Shown: positions 35,366 through 43,285 of the stretch, in pieces
How positions within the stretch are numbered: the stretch's first letter is position 1
Layout: each line of letters starts with the position of its first letter
Origin: Herpetosiphon giganteus
GTDB lineage: Bacteria > Chloroflexota > Chloroflexia > Chloroflexales > Herpetosiphonaceae
NCBI RefSeq assembly: GCF_016907925.1
Contig: NZ_JAFBCZ010000027.1
Span: forward strand, 18,747-82,746
Direction of reading: 5' to 3'
DNA length: 64,000 nt
The notes under the pieces: model-generated
Databases searched by the model: none
What the model was told of the DNA's origin: nothing
The model's input: only the letters and a program-made list of their open reading frames with translations
Made by a program: the position numbers and the translations under genes

Positions 35366-35859
35366 GCCAACGTATTTATCGCTTGCAAGTCACCAAGGAT
35401 CAGCTTGGGTTTGCAGCGGCGCATTTTATTACCATGCGCGGCAAATGTGAACGCCTGCATGGGCATAATTATCGCGTAACCGTCGAGGTCGAAGGCTTTT
35501 TGGGTGAAGATAAGTATGTGGTAGATTTTGGCGTGTTGAAAAAACATGCCGCTGAAATTGCGCGCACGCTCGATCATCGGGTGTTGTTGGCTGCTGAGAA
35601 TGCAAAAATTGCCTATAGCCAAGCCGAGCAGCACATTACGGTGCGCTACGAAGAAAAATATTATGTTTTTCCGCTGGCCGAAGTGATTCTGCTGCCAATT
35701 GAAAACACCACGGCTGAGCTATTGGCAAGCTATTTTTGTGCCGAATTAAGCGAGCGCTTGCACCAAGATGGGGTTAATACGCTTAAAATGGTTGGGGTTT
35801 GGGTTTCCGAAGGGCCAGGCCAACAAGCGTTTGCCAGCATTGAATGGCCACAAGCTTAA
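35362..35859 (+). CDS. queD: 6-Carboxy/6-pyruvoyl-tetrahydropterin synthase family protein
   Basis: A 165-residue member of the QueD/PTPS family. The zinc histidines and catalytic Cys are in FAAAHFITMRGKCERLHGHNYRV; DHRVLL and NTTAELLASYF are also conserved. QueD makes 6-carboxytetrahydropterin for queuosine; the family also includes pterin enzymes with other roles. An insert of about 25 residues (AENAKIAYSQAEQHITVRYEEKYY) with a strand-like charge pattern is longer than in E. coli QueD. No queC or queE gene is nearby. Confidence 0.88.
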   Translation: MSQRIYRLQVTKDQLGFAAAHFITMRGKCERLHGHNYRVTVEVEGFLGEDKYVVDFGVLKKHAAEIARTLDHRVLLAAENAKIAYSQAEQHITVRYEEKYYVFPLAEVILLPIENTTAELLASYFCAELSERLHQDGVNTLKMVGVWVSEGPGQQAFASIEWPQA

Positions 35860-35877
35860 ACTATCGAGGGCATAGCT

Positions 35878-36204
35878 ATGGACGGAATTATGAGCGCGCT
35901 GGTCGTTATTATCGGGGCAATTGGCTTAATTACCCTGCTGATTATGCGCACCAAAACCTATCGCGAACGCTTGCGCTTTCAGGCGCGAGCGATGGATCGC
36001 CATGTGCGTACTACCAACATTCGCGATGATGTGCGCCAAGATATTTTGGACTTGTTGATTCGCGGCGATCGTTTGGCGGCGATTCAATATGCCCACGAAC
36101 AAACCCACTTGGATCTTTTAGAAGCGCGCACGTTGGTTGATGATATTGAAAAAGCCTTGAAAAAGCACGACCAAACCCAAGGAACCCCAAGCGATGCCAA
36201 TTGA
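35878..36204 (+). CDS. Single-pass membrane protein with L7/L12 C-terminal-like helix pair
   Basis: A 108-residue protein. Residues 5-24 are a membrane helix (ALVVIIGAIGLITLLIM), then a charged helix, then DILDLLIRGDRLAAIQYAHEQTHLDLLEARTLVDDIEKAL, which resembles the ribosomal L7/L12 C-terminal core (KxxAIKxxREx-TGxxLxEAKxxVE). In L7/L12 this surface recruits translation GTPases. A membrane-fixed version is also known from uncharacterised bacterial proteins. It starts 18 bp after queD and overlaps the next gene by 11 bp. Function unknown. Confidence 0.75.
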   Translation: MDGIMSALVVIIGAIGLITLLIMRTKTYRERLRFQARAMDRHVRTTNIRDDVRQDILDLLIRGDRLAAIQYAHEQTHLDLLEARTLVDDIEKALKKHDQTQGTPSDAN

Positions 36205-36937
36205 TCTTGCGCCCCACAACCCGTATGGCTTGACGCTCACCAACGCTGTGCTTGGGCGCTGCGGTGGCTTTGGCGCAGGCACTGATCGCTTGGCAAATAT
36301 GGCGAATCTTGGGGCAATTATTACCGATCCGCTGGGAACCCGCGATCAAGCGCTGCAACTGCTACCAATCACTGGCGGTGTGTTGTATCGCTCATCGACC
36401 CGCACATGGCGGCGGGCGCAACGCGATGCTGCGCATTGGCAAACCCTGAATCTGCCTGTGTTGCTGACGTTACAACCACGCAGCCTGCAAGACCTCCAGG
36501 AATTATTGCGCAATTTGCAGGAAGGCGAGTGGGCGGCAGTTGTGCTCGATTTGGAGCAAAGTGGCGAATTGCAACACCTTGCGCGCTGGGTCGAATTGGT
36601 GCGACATCAGTGGGAAGCTCCGCTGCTGCTGCACGTTGCAACCGATCAAATTAGCCAATTAACCACGATTCCCCAAGCAATCGATGGCATCATGCTTGGT
36701 TCGGGGCCGCGAGCCAAGCATGGAGAGCACTATGGGCGTTTGCTCGGGCCTGCGGTTGAGCCATTGTTGCTTTGGGGGGTTGAACGGCTGCGCGAACTGA
36801 GCGATAAATCATTAATTTGTAGTGCTCCGAGCCTTGCTAGCATCACCAGCCTGCAAGCGCTTGGCGTACAAGCTGTCGTTTTGGATAGTTTGCTGTGGAC
36901 AACCAGCACTCACGATTTAGCTCAAATGAGCTTTTAA
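36194..36937 (+). CDS. Dihydroorotate dehydrogenase-like TIM-barrel protein, degenerate
   Basis: A 247-residue protein. The opening NPYGLTLTNAVLGRCGGFG and LGAIITDPLG resemble the first strands of dihydroorotate dehydrogenases, and a repeated strand-helix pattern (PVLLTLQ, AAVVLDLE, PLLLHVAT, GIMLGSG, LICSAPS, AVVLDSL) fits a TIM barrel. Usual FMN and catalytic residues are not evident, so it is probably not PyrD. AAGGA lies ten bases before the ATG. It is the last gene of the site-2 protease run. Confidence 0.6.
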   Translation: MPIDLAPHNPYGLTLTNAVLGRCGGFGAGTDRLANMANLGAIITDPLGTRDQALQLLPITGGVLYRSSTRTWRRAQRDAAHWQTLNLPVLLTLQPRSLQDLQELLRNLQEGEWAAVVLDLEQSGELQHLARWVELVRHQWEAPLLLHVATDQISQLTTIPQAIDGIMLGSGPRAKHGEHYGRLLGPAVEPLLLWGVERLRELSDKSLICSAPSLASITSLQALGVQAVVLDSLLWTTSTHDLAQMSF

Positions 36938-36938
36938 T

Positions 36939-37043
36939 CCCTCACCCCCAGCCCCCTCGCCCGTGTTTTCCAACGAATTGTCCAAGAACCACACCATGAA
37001 AAGCCCCTCGCCCACCGCGTGGGAGAGGGGTTAGGGTGAGGGG
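36939..37043. repeat. CCCTCACCCC dyad element, copy 2
   Basis: An approximately 105-bp element with CCCTCACCCCCAGCCCC at one end and GGGGTTAGGGTGAGGGG at the other, starting two bases after the stop of the previous gene. The inner part has CCCCTCGCCCACCGCGTGGGAGAGGGG. It belongs with copies at 40.5, 55.0 and 60.8 kb. The remaining 200 bp to the receiver gene hold no gene. Confidence 0.75.
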
Positions 37044-37256
37044 ATCTTACCAAGCTCAGCATTTCCATGCATGCAAAAACTACAATGCATAGGCCAATTG
37101 TCCCCCATGGCTATATTACTCTCCGTCCGTTGAAGACAACACTATTGCGCCTCATTTCTGCCTACGTGTTAGGGGTAGACTATCCATATTGAAGTTGTGC
37201 TGTTGCACGCGAGGCTGCATTTTAGCGTGAATGGAGCATTGCCAAGGAGGAAGTAG

Positions 37257-37649
37257 ATGGCAACTATTTTAGCAATTGATGACAGTGGCTTGATGCAAGC
37301 GTTTTGGGTGCGCATCTTGTCGCGCTCGCAGCATACGGTGGTGACGGTGAGCAGCGGTGATGAAATGCGGGCTGCGCTTACCACGCTCCATCCCCAGTTA
37401 ATTTTCCTCGATCTCTCATTTCCTGGCGAAAACGGCTTTGAGCTGTTGCAACAACTGCGTGGTTATCCACAGTGCCTTGATATTCCGGTGATTGCCGTCA
37501 GTGGCTATGCAGGTGAGGATACGCGCCAAGCGTGCCGCGAAGCAGGTTTTACCGATTTTCTGGCGAAACCGTTCTCATTGGCTGAATTACGGGGCATCTT
37601 GACGCGCTATATCGAGCATCCAACCCAGTTGCGAGCCTTGGCACGCTAA
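37257..37649 (+). CDS. Stand-alone response regulator receiver protein
   Basis: A 130-residue receiver domain without an output domain. The acidic pair is in AIDDSGLM, the phosphorylated Asp in LIFLDLSFPG, the switch Ser in VSGYAG and the Lys in LAKPFS. Such CheY-like proteins pass phosphate or bind partners. AAGGAGG lies seven bases before the ATG. No kinase is next to it. Its stop codon overlaps that of the convergent permease gene by four bases. Confidence 0.93.
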   Translation: MATILAIDDSGLMQAFWVRILSRSQHTVVTVSSGDEMRAALTTLHPQLIFLDLSFPGENGFELLQQLRGYPQCLDIPVIAVSGYAGEDTRQACREAGFTDFLAKPFSLAELRGILTRYIEHPTQLRALAR

Positions 37650-38491
37650 ACGTGGGTGTGAATCATGCGGCTGCGCAGTTGTTTGCGCAAGGCTGCAATA
37701 CCCAAGGCCAGCATAAAACAGCCAGTTTGGGTCAAGACGATCGTGGCTCCCGATGCCAAATCGAAGAAATAGCTCAGGTACATACCAACGCAGCCGGTTA
37801 CCCCGCCAATGACGGTTGAAATTCCAAGCATCCGATGAAAGCTATCGGTCAAAAGCCGCGCAGTAATTGGTGGAATAACCAAGGCAGCAGCGATTAACGT
37901 CACGCCCAGAATTTTCATCGAAACGATTAAGGTTGCAGCCAACATCAACGAAAACAACGTATCCAGCCAGTTGGTGCGCACGCCATAGACTTGGGCCACA
38001 TCATTATTAAAGGTCATAAACAGCAGTTGTTTGTAACTGAAAAACACCACCAGCCCGACCATGATGCATACTCCGCCGATTGCCCAAAGATCGCTGCTGG
38101 TTACGCCCAGAATATTGCCAAACAAGGCTGCATCAAACGAGCGGGTAAAGTTGCGATAGCGGCTAATCAAGGCCACGCCAATCGCAAAACTTGCTGTTGT
38201 CACAATGCCAATTGCGGCATCGGCATTAATTTTGGTGCGCCGCGCGGTTTGGTTAATCAGCACTGCGGCAGCAAACCCCCACAAACCAGCCCCAAGGTAG
38301 AAATTCCAGGCCAGCACAAACGAAACAACTGCGCCGCCAAAAATTGCGTGCGATAAACCATGGCCAATATAGCTCATGCCACGCAGCACAATATACACGC
38401 CCAATAGGCCACACAAACTGCCAATCAGCACTGCGGCAACGATGCCATAGCGAAAAAAGCTAAAGCTCAGCGGTTCTAAAAGCTGATTCAC
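37646..38491 (-). CDS. Zinc/manganese ABC transporter permease
   Basis: A 281-residue ABC-3 family permease with about eight hydrophobic helices (for example LIGSLCGLLGVYIVLRG and LTLIAAALVIPPITARLL, the latter containing the family's conserved ALVIPP region). It moves zinc or manganese ions into the cell. A GTG start at 38491 is preferred because GGAG lies seven bases upstream; the frame is open further but would overlap the ATPase gene more. As chosen, it overlaps the ATPase gene by 32 bp. It is last in the three-gene operon. Confidence 0.9.
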   Translation of the reverse strand: MNQLLEPLSFSFFRYGIVAAVLIGSLCGLLGVYIVLRGMSYIGHGLSHAIFGGAVVSFVLAWNFYLGAGLWGFAAAVLINQTARRTKINADAAIGIVTTASFAIGVALISRYRNFTRSFDAALFGNILGVTSSDLWAIGGVCIMVGLVVFFSYKQLLFMTFNNDVAQVYGVRTNWLDTLFSLMLAATLIVSMKILGVTLIAAALVIPPITARLLTDSFHRMLGISTVIGGVTGCVGMYLSYFFDLASGATIVLTQTGCFMLALGIAALRKQLRSRMIHTHV

Positions 38492-39326
38492 TTGAATTCT
38501 CCATGGCTGGTTTAAGCACTTCGCCAATAATTGGGTTGGGAATTAAATCGCGGTAGCTATGACCATGCGGGCGTTGTTGAATTAACAGCATGCCTTCATG
38601 ACGCACTACAACCATTTCGCTATGATAGGTTTGCTCAAGTACGGTGGGGGTAAACACCGCTTCGGGCGTGCCTTGGGCGATAATTGTTTGATTCATGCAG
38701 ATAATCCACGGCACATGGGCTGCAGCAGCATTCAAATCATGGGTGGTCATTAAAATCGTCATACCTTGTTGATTTAGCTCAGCCAGCAGGTGCAAAATTG
38801 TTTCGGCCACCCGTGGGTCAATCCCGGTGGTTGGTTCATCGAGCACCAACATGGCTGGTTTGGCAACCAAGGCGCGGGCCAAAAAGACCCGCTGTTGCTG
38901 CCCGCCCGAAAGATTGCGAATGTGTTGTTTGGCCAATTGCTCAATTTCGAGTTGGGCCAGTACTGCTTGCACTGCTTGGCGCTCGCTTTTGCGCAGCCAC
39001 GGCCATGGATTCGCTTGGCGCACCAAGCCCATGGCCACAACCTGCTCAACCGTCACCGGAAAATTCCAATCGACCGTTTCTAGCTGTGGCACATAGGCAA
39101 TCGTAGGAATTTGGCCATCGACCGGATGCTTGCCATGAGTCAAAATCTGGCCATGGCTGGGAGCATGCAAGCCTAAAATTAAGCGCAATAGACTGGTTTT
39201 GCCAGCACCGCTTGGCCCAACCAGCGCCGCAAATTGGCCATGGTGCAGATGAATATTAATCTGATCGAGCACGAGGCGCTCTGCATAGCGCAACCCGACA
39301 TTGCGTAACTCAATAATTGGCTGCAT
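38460..39326 (-). CDS. Zinc/manganese ABC transporter ATP-binding protein
   Basis: A 288-residue ATPase: Walker A GPSGAGKTS, signature LSGGQ, Walker B MLVLDEPT and the switch His in TTHDLN. About 50 residues after the core (from VVRHEGMLLIQQRP) are longer than in ZnuC. It powers the permease encoded next and follows the binding-protein gene by 14 bp. GGGAG precedes the ATG. Confidence 0.92.
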   Translation of the reverse strand: MQPIIELRNVGLRYAERLVLDQINIHLHHGQFAALVGPSGAGKTSLLRLILGLHAPSHGQILTHGKHPVDGQIPTIAYVPQLETVDWNFPVTVEQVVAMGLVRQANPWPWLRKSERQAVQAVLAQLEIEQLAKQHIRNLSGGQQQRVFLARALVAKPAMLVLDEPTTGIDPRVAETILHLLAELNQQGMTILMTTHDLNAAAAHVPWIICMNQTIIAQGTPEAVFTPTVLEQTYHSEMVVVRHEGMLLIQQRPHGHSYRDLIPNPIIGEVLKPAMENSSESAFRTAEL

Positions 39327-39340
39327 ACAAGCCTTGCTCC

Positions 39341-40348
39341 CTATTGCTGTTGGATGACGTTGCTATCGCTGCCTGGAATGTTGCTGGTATCGAAATTGGC
39401 AATTAAGCTTGGATCGCCGCCAAGATTCTCGGCCATAATTCGCAAATCTTCGGTGAGCAAGCCGAGGTAGGAGTGATTGGCTGCGCCAACTTCACCAGGT
39501 AAATCATCGTCGCGCAAGCTATCGATATACTTTACGCCTGTTTCGCGGCCAATTTGCTCAAGCACTGTCGAAGGAAATACTTCGGAGCCGAAAATCGCTG
39601 GCACCTTTTGCTCGCGAATTTGGGTGATCAAATCAGCAACATCTCTGGCCGATGGCTCGGAGAAATCGGCTGGCTGAATTGCCCCAATCACGGTCATGCC
39701 ATAGTGCGGCGCGAAATAGGCCCATGAATCGTGGTAGGTCAGCAATTTACGGTTTTCAGCAGGAATACTTTCAACCGTCTTTTTTACTGCTACATCAAAG
39801 GCTTCGACGCGAGTTTTGAATGCGGCATAGTTGGCGTTGTAATAGTCGGCATTGCTGGGATCGCGGCGCACTAAGTTGTCGCGCACAATCTCTGCATAGC
39901 GCAAGCCATAGAGCGGGTGGGTCCAGAGGTGGGGGTTGGGGCTGCCAGCCTCTTTGGGAAACGAGAAATCGTAGACATATTGCTCTGGGGTAATCGTTTG
40001 CTCGCCGAGCAATATGATTTCGGCGCTTGGTTGTTTGTTGGCTTCGGCCAATTTGTGGGTTGGCTCCTCTAAATTAAGTCCATTGATGAAAATCAAATCG
40101 GCTTGAGCCAAGGTTTTGGCATCTGAAGGCACTGGCTCAAACGTATGCGAATTAACGCCCTCGGGCACGATGCCAATTAAGCTAATTTTATCGCCAGCAA
40201 TATTGTGAATAATGTTGGTAATTGGCGAAACCGTGCTAACAACCTTGAGTTTGCCTGTTTGGCCTTGGCTGGTTGGCGCAGCTTGTTCAGCTCCGCAACT
40301 TGCCAAAATCAGCAGCAATAGTAAGCTCATAATTGACCAGCGCCGCAT
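39341..40348 (-). CDS. Zinc/manganese ABC transporter substrate-binding lipoprotein
   Basis: A 335-residue lipoprotein of the cluster A-I (ZnuA/PsaA) family. The signal ends in ILASC with lipid-anchored Cys18. Metal ligands are suggested by NSHTFEP, NPHLWTHPLY and YHDSWAYFAPHYGM; the HLWTHP motif is seen in both metal types, so zinc and manganese cannot be told apart. The ATG at 40348 is preferred because GAGGA lies ten bases upstream and falls on an upstream ATG. It is first in the operon. Confidence 0.92.
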   Translation of the reverse strand: MRRWSIMSLLLLLILASCGAEQAAPTSQGQTGKLKVVSTVSPITNIIHNIAGDKISLIGIVPEGVNSHTFEPVPSDAKTLAQADLIFINGLNLEEPTHKLAEANKQPSAEIILLGEQTITPEQYVYDFSFPKEAGSPNPHLWTHPLYGLRYAEIVRDNLVRRDPSNADYYNANYAAFKTRVEAFDVAVKKTVESIPAENRKLLTYHDSWAYFAPHYGMTVIGAIQPADFSEPSARDVADLITQIREQKVPAIFGSEVFPSTVLEQIGRETGVKYIDSLRDDDLPGEVGAANHSYLGLLTEDLRIMAENLGGDPSLIANFDTSNIPGSDSNVIQQQ

Positions 40349-40495
40349 AGTGGTATCCATCCTCAGCTACATGAATCCGACGAGTATTCTACCATCGTTC
40401 GTTTGTTCAGGTCTATCTCGTATAATAGTGAGGCATGAGGCTCTAGGCTTTTGGCTATTTGTACTGGTTTATTGGGTTGGCAACCATGGTTCATT

Positions 40496-40598
40496 CCCTC
40501 ACCCCCAACCCCGCTCCCACGGAACGCGGGCGAGGGGAGCACAGCGTCGGTGGTTCCCCCTCGCCCGTTCGACGGGAGCGGGGGCTAGGGGGTGAGGG
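40496..40598. repeat. CCCTCACCCC dyad element, copy 3
   Basis: A 103-bp element bounded by CCCTCACCCCCAACCCC and GGGGGCTAGGGGGTGAGGG, with internal GCTCCCAC/CCCGTTCGACGGGAGC stretches. It lies between the metal transporter operon and deoB. The remaining flanks (40349-40495 and 40599-40749) hold no gene. A TATAAT at 40421-40426 has no clear -35 or gene to serve. Confidence 0.75.
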
Positions 40599-40749
40599 AA
40601 TCTAAAACCTACCCTTGGAAGACCCCCGAACTCTCGTGTGGAGCCGCGAACGACACGAATTGACGAAGTGTTGCATTTCGACCTTTTGCTAAAATAAGCA
40701 ACCATTAATAGTTAAGCTGGTCAATCTACTGTTTATAAGGAGCATTTTC

Positions 40750-41925
40750 ATGGATATTAAACGGGTAACCGTGATTGTTTTGGATGGCGTGGGCATTGGC
40801 GAAGCGCCCGATGCTGCGGAATATGGCGATGTTGGCAGCCACTCGTTGGCCAACACGGCGGCAGCAGTCAATGGCTTGAACGTACCAACGATGGCCAGTT
40901 TTGGGCTTGGTTGCGTCAGCGAAATCAAAGGTGTCGCTTGCCCAACAGCGCCGCAGGGTAGCTATGGCAAAATGCAGCCCTTATCCAAGGGCAAGGATAC
41001 GGTTTCTGGCCACTGGGAGATGATGGGGATTGTCTTGGCAACACCATTTCCAGTTTATCCCGATGGCTTCCCTGCTGAAATTATCGAACCATTTAAACAA
41101 CAGATTGGCCGCGATGTGCTTGGCAATAAATCGGCCTCGGGCACTGAAATTCTTGAAGAATTGGGTATGGAGCATATTCGCACTGGTGCGCCAATTGTCT
41201 ATACCTCGGCTGATAGCGTGTTTCAGATTGCAGCCCATGAAGATGTGATTGCGCCAAGCGAATTGTATGCGATGTGCGAAGCAGCCCGCGCGCTCTTAGT
41301 CGGTGAGCATGCAGTTGGGCGGGTAATTGCGCGGCCATTTATTGGCGATAGCCCCGAAAATTTCAAACGTACCGCGCGTCGTCACGATTATGCCCTAACT
41401 CCAGAAACGCCAACAATTTTGGATAAATTGGTAGCAGCGGGCAAAAGCGTCTACTCAGTTGGCAAAATTGACGATATTTTTGGCAATCGTGGGATTAGCG
41501 TTTCAAACCATACCGTTGATAATGCTGCAAGTTTAGAAGCGATTATCGAATTCCTTGATGCAGATTTTGAAGGCCTTTTGTTCGCCAACTTAATCGAATT
41601 CGATATGATTTATGGTCATCGCAATGATCCAGTTGGCTATGCAAACGCCTTACATGCGGTTGATCAGCGCTTGCCGGAGATTCAAGCCAAACTCAAGGAT
41701 GGCGATTTAGTGGTGATTACTGCTGATCATGGTGTTGACCCAACCACGCCTGGCTCAAACCATAGCCGCGAGTATGTGCCGCTGTTGGTATTTGGCCCAG
41801 CCTTGGCAAAACCGGTTAATTTAGGTACGCGCCAAACCCTGAGCGATCTGGCGGCGACACTGGCTGAAATTTTTGGCTTGGAAGCTCCATTGCATGGCAC
41901 AAGTTTCTTGGCTGAACTGCAATAA
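40750..41925 (+). CDS. deoB: Phosphopentomutase
   Basis: A 391-residue alkaline-phosphatase-superfamily enzyme that interconverts ribose-1- and ribose-5-phosphate in nucleoside salvage. Metal and phosphate ligands are visible in VIVLDGVGIGEAPDA, SGHWEMMG, FANLIEFDMIYGHRND and TADHGVDPTTPGSNHSRE. Length matches the DeoB family. AAGGAG lies eight bases before the ATG. It stands alone and ends at a clear terminator. Confidence 0.96.
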   Translation: MDIKRVTVIVLDGVGIGEAPDAAEYGDVGSHSLANTAAAVNGLNVPTMASFGLGCVSEIKGVACPTAPQGSYGKMQPLSKGKDTVSGHWEMMGIVLATPFPVYPDGFPAEIIEPFKQQIGRDVLGNKSASGTEILEELGMEHIRTGAPIVYTSADSVFQIAAHEDVIAPSELYAMCEAARALLVGEHAVGRVIARPFIGDSPENFKRTARRHDYALTPETPTILDKLVAAGKSVYSVGKIDDIFGNRGISVSNHTVDNAASLEAIIEFLDADFEGLLFANLIEFDMIYGHRNDPVGYANALHAVDQRLPEIQAKLKDGDLVVITADHGVDPTTPGSNHSREYVPLLVFGPALAKPVNLGTRQTLSDLAATLAEIFGLEAPLHGTSFLAELQ

Positions 41926-41951
41926 CGGTTTAGCTATTAATTGATGGTTCG

Positions 41952-41984
41952 CAAAACCTATCCTGAAAAGGGTAGGTTTTGTTG
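41952..41984 (+). terminator. Intrinsic terminator of deoB
   Basis: CAAAACCTATCC (41952-41963) pairs with GGGTAGGTTTTG (41970-41981) with one G-U pair and a 6-nt loop; the T-rich second arm and TTGATT follow. Confidence 0.75.
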
Positions 41985-42082
41985 ATTAAGCAGCAAACTG
42001 CATGGCTCAGTGCATATTCTAGTGCTACCATATGAGGAAAGCATCCAGCAACGCTTGCTGTGGGTATGGAAGGATTTTTTTG

Positions 42083-43015
42083 ATGCAACTACGTCAACTT
42101 GGCAAATCGGAACTACGAATTCCCCGGATTGTAATTGGCGGCAATGTTTTTGGCTGGACGATTGATCGGGCGCAAAGCTTTCGTTTGCTTGATGCCTTTG
42201 TCGATGCAGGCTTAAATGCAATCGATACAGCAGATGTCTATTCGGCATGGGTCGAGGGCAACAAGGGTGGCGAATCGGAAACCATCATTGGCGAATGGAT
42301 TAAACAACGGCAGCGCCGCGACGATCTGCTTATTTTAAGCAAAGTTGGCGCTGGCACAGGCTTATCGAAGTCCAATATTGCCAAGGCAATTGCTGGCTCA
42401 TTGCAACGGCTGCAAACCGAGTACCTTGATCTCTATCAATCCCATGTTGATGATGCTGAAACGCCGTTGGAAGAAACCCTGAGTGCGTTTGGTGAGCTGA
42501 TTCAACAAGGCAAAGTTCGGGCAATTGGCGCTTCGAATTATAGTGCTGAACGCTTGCAAGTAGCGCTGGATATTAGCCAGCAGCATAATCTGCCCCGCTA
42601 TGAAAGCCTACAACCGTTGTATAACCTCTATGATCGTGACCGTTATGAAGGCGATGTAGAAGCAGTTTGTCAACAAGCAGATGTGGGCGTGATTCCCTAT
42701 TCAACCTTGGCCTCAGGCTTCTTGACTGGCAAATATCGCAGTGAAGCCGATTTGGGCCAAAGTGCCCGTGGTTCGCGCGTGCGGAGTTATCTGAATGAAC
42801 GTGGTTGGGCGATTCTTAAGGCGCTTGATGAGGTTGCTGCTGAATTTCAGGCAACCCCTGGCCAAGTAGCCTTGGCATGGCAAATTGCGCGGCCAAGCAT
42901 TACTGCGCCGATTGCGAGTGCCACCAATCTTGATCAAGTTAACGATCTGATCAATGCCGCCAAGCTCGAATTAACCGCAGCTGCGGTTGACTATTTGAAC
43001 CAAGCTGGCCAATAA
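42083..43015 (+). CDS. Aldo/keto reductase
   Basis: A 310-residue NADPH-dependent aldo/keto reductase. The catalytic tetrad positions are Asp in AIDTADVY, Tyr in the same motif, Lys in ILSKVG, and His in YQSHVDD. The C-terminal RPSITAPIASATNLDQVNDL is the cofactor-binding segment. The closest described groups act on aldehydes and ketones of mixed origin; the substrate is unknown. The ATG at 42083 has GGAAGGA eight bases upstream. Confidence 0.93.
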   Translation: MQLRQLGKSELRIPRIVIGGNVFGWTIDRAQSFRLLDAFVDAGLNAIDTADVYSAWVEGNKGGESETIIGEWIKQRQRRDDLLILSKVGAGTGLSKSNIAKAIAGSLQRLQTEYLDLYQSHVDDAETPLEETLSAFGELIQQGKVRAIGASNYSAERLQVALDISQQHNLPRYESLQPLYNLYDRDRYEGDVEAVCQQADVGVIPYSTLASGFLTGKYRSEADLGQSARGSRVRSYLNERGWAILKALDEVAAEFQATPGQVALAWQIARPSITAPIASATNLDQVNDLINAAKLELTAAAVDYLNQAGQ

Positions 43016-43053
43016 ATCGTTTTGAGTCAAGAGTTTGTGATCGTTGATTTTAG

Positions 43054-43086
43054 GGGCGAAGGCACTAATAATGAGGCTTCGCCCTT
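43054..43086 (+). terminator. Intrinsic terminator of the aldo/keto reductase gene
   Basis: GGGCGAAG (43054-43061) pairs with CTTCGCCC (43077-43084) across a 15-nt loop, 39 bp after the stop codon. The T tract is short. Confidence 0.55.
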
Positions 43087-43285
43087 GCTTATGCAGATCT
43101 ATTGGAGCGATGTTTTCAGCTAGGAGGAGCGTTGCTAAGCGTATTTGCATAACTCTACAGATCAGTGCATAATATTCGGTATCTGCATTTTTAGCGCCGC
43201 CTACCTCAATGAAATATCCACAGGTAACTCCACTGCTAACCACGGTCATTTGGTAGGGTTTGGCAAAGCGCTACAAGGAGGACTG

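Noticed and set aside
37257..37649. Regulator of the metal transporter operon
   Set aside because: It is convergent with, not part of, that operon and has no DNA-binding domain.
40421..40426. Perfect TATAAT before the third dyad element
   Set aside because: No -35 at a usable distance and no gene follows within 300 bp on that strand except deoB, which lies behind the element.
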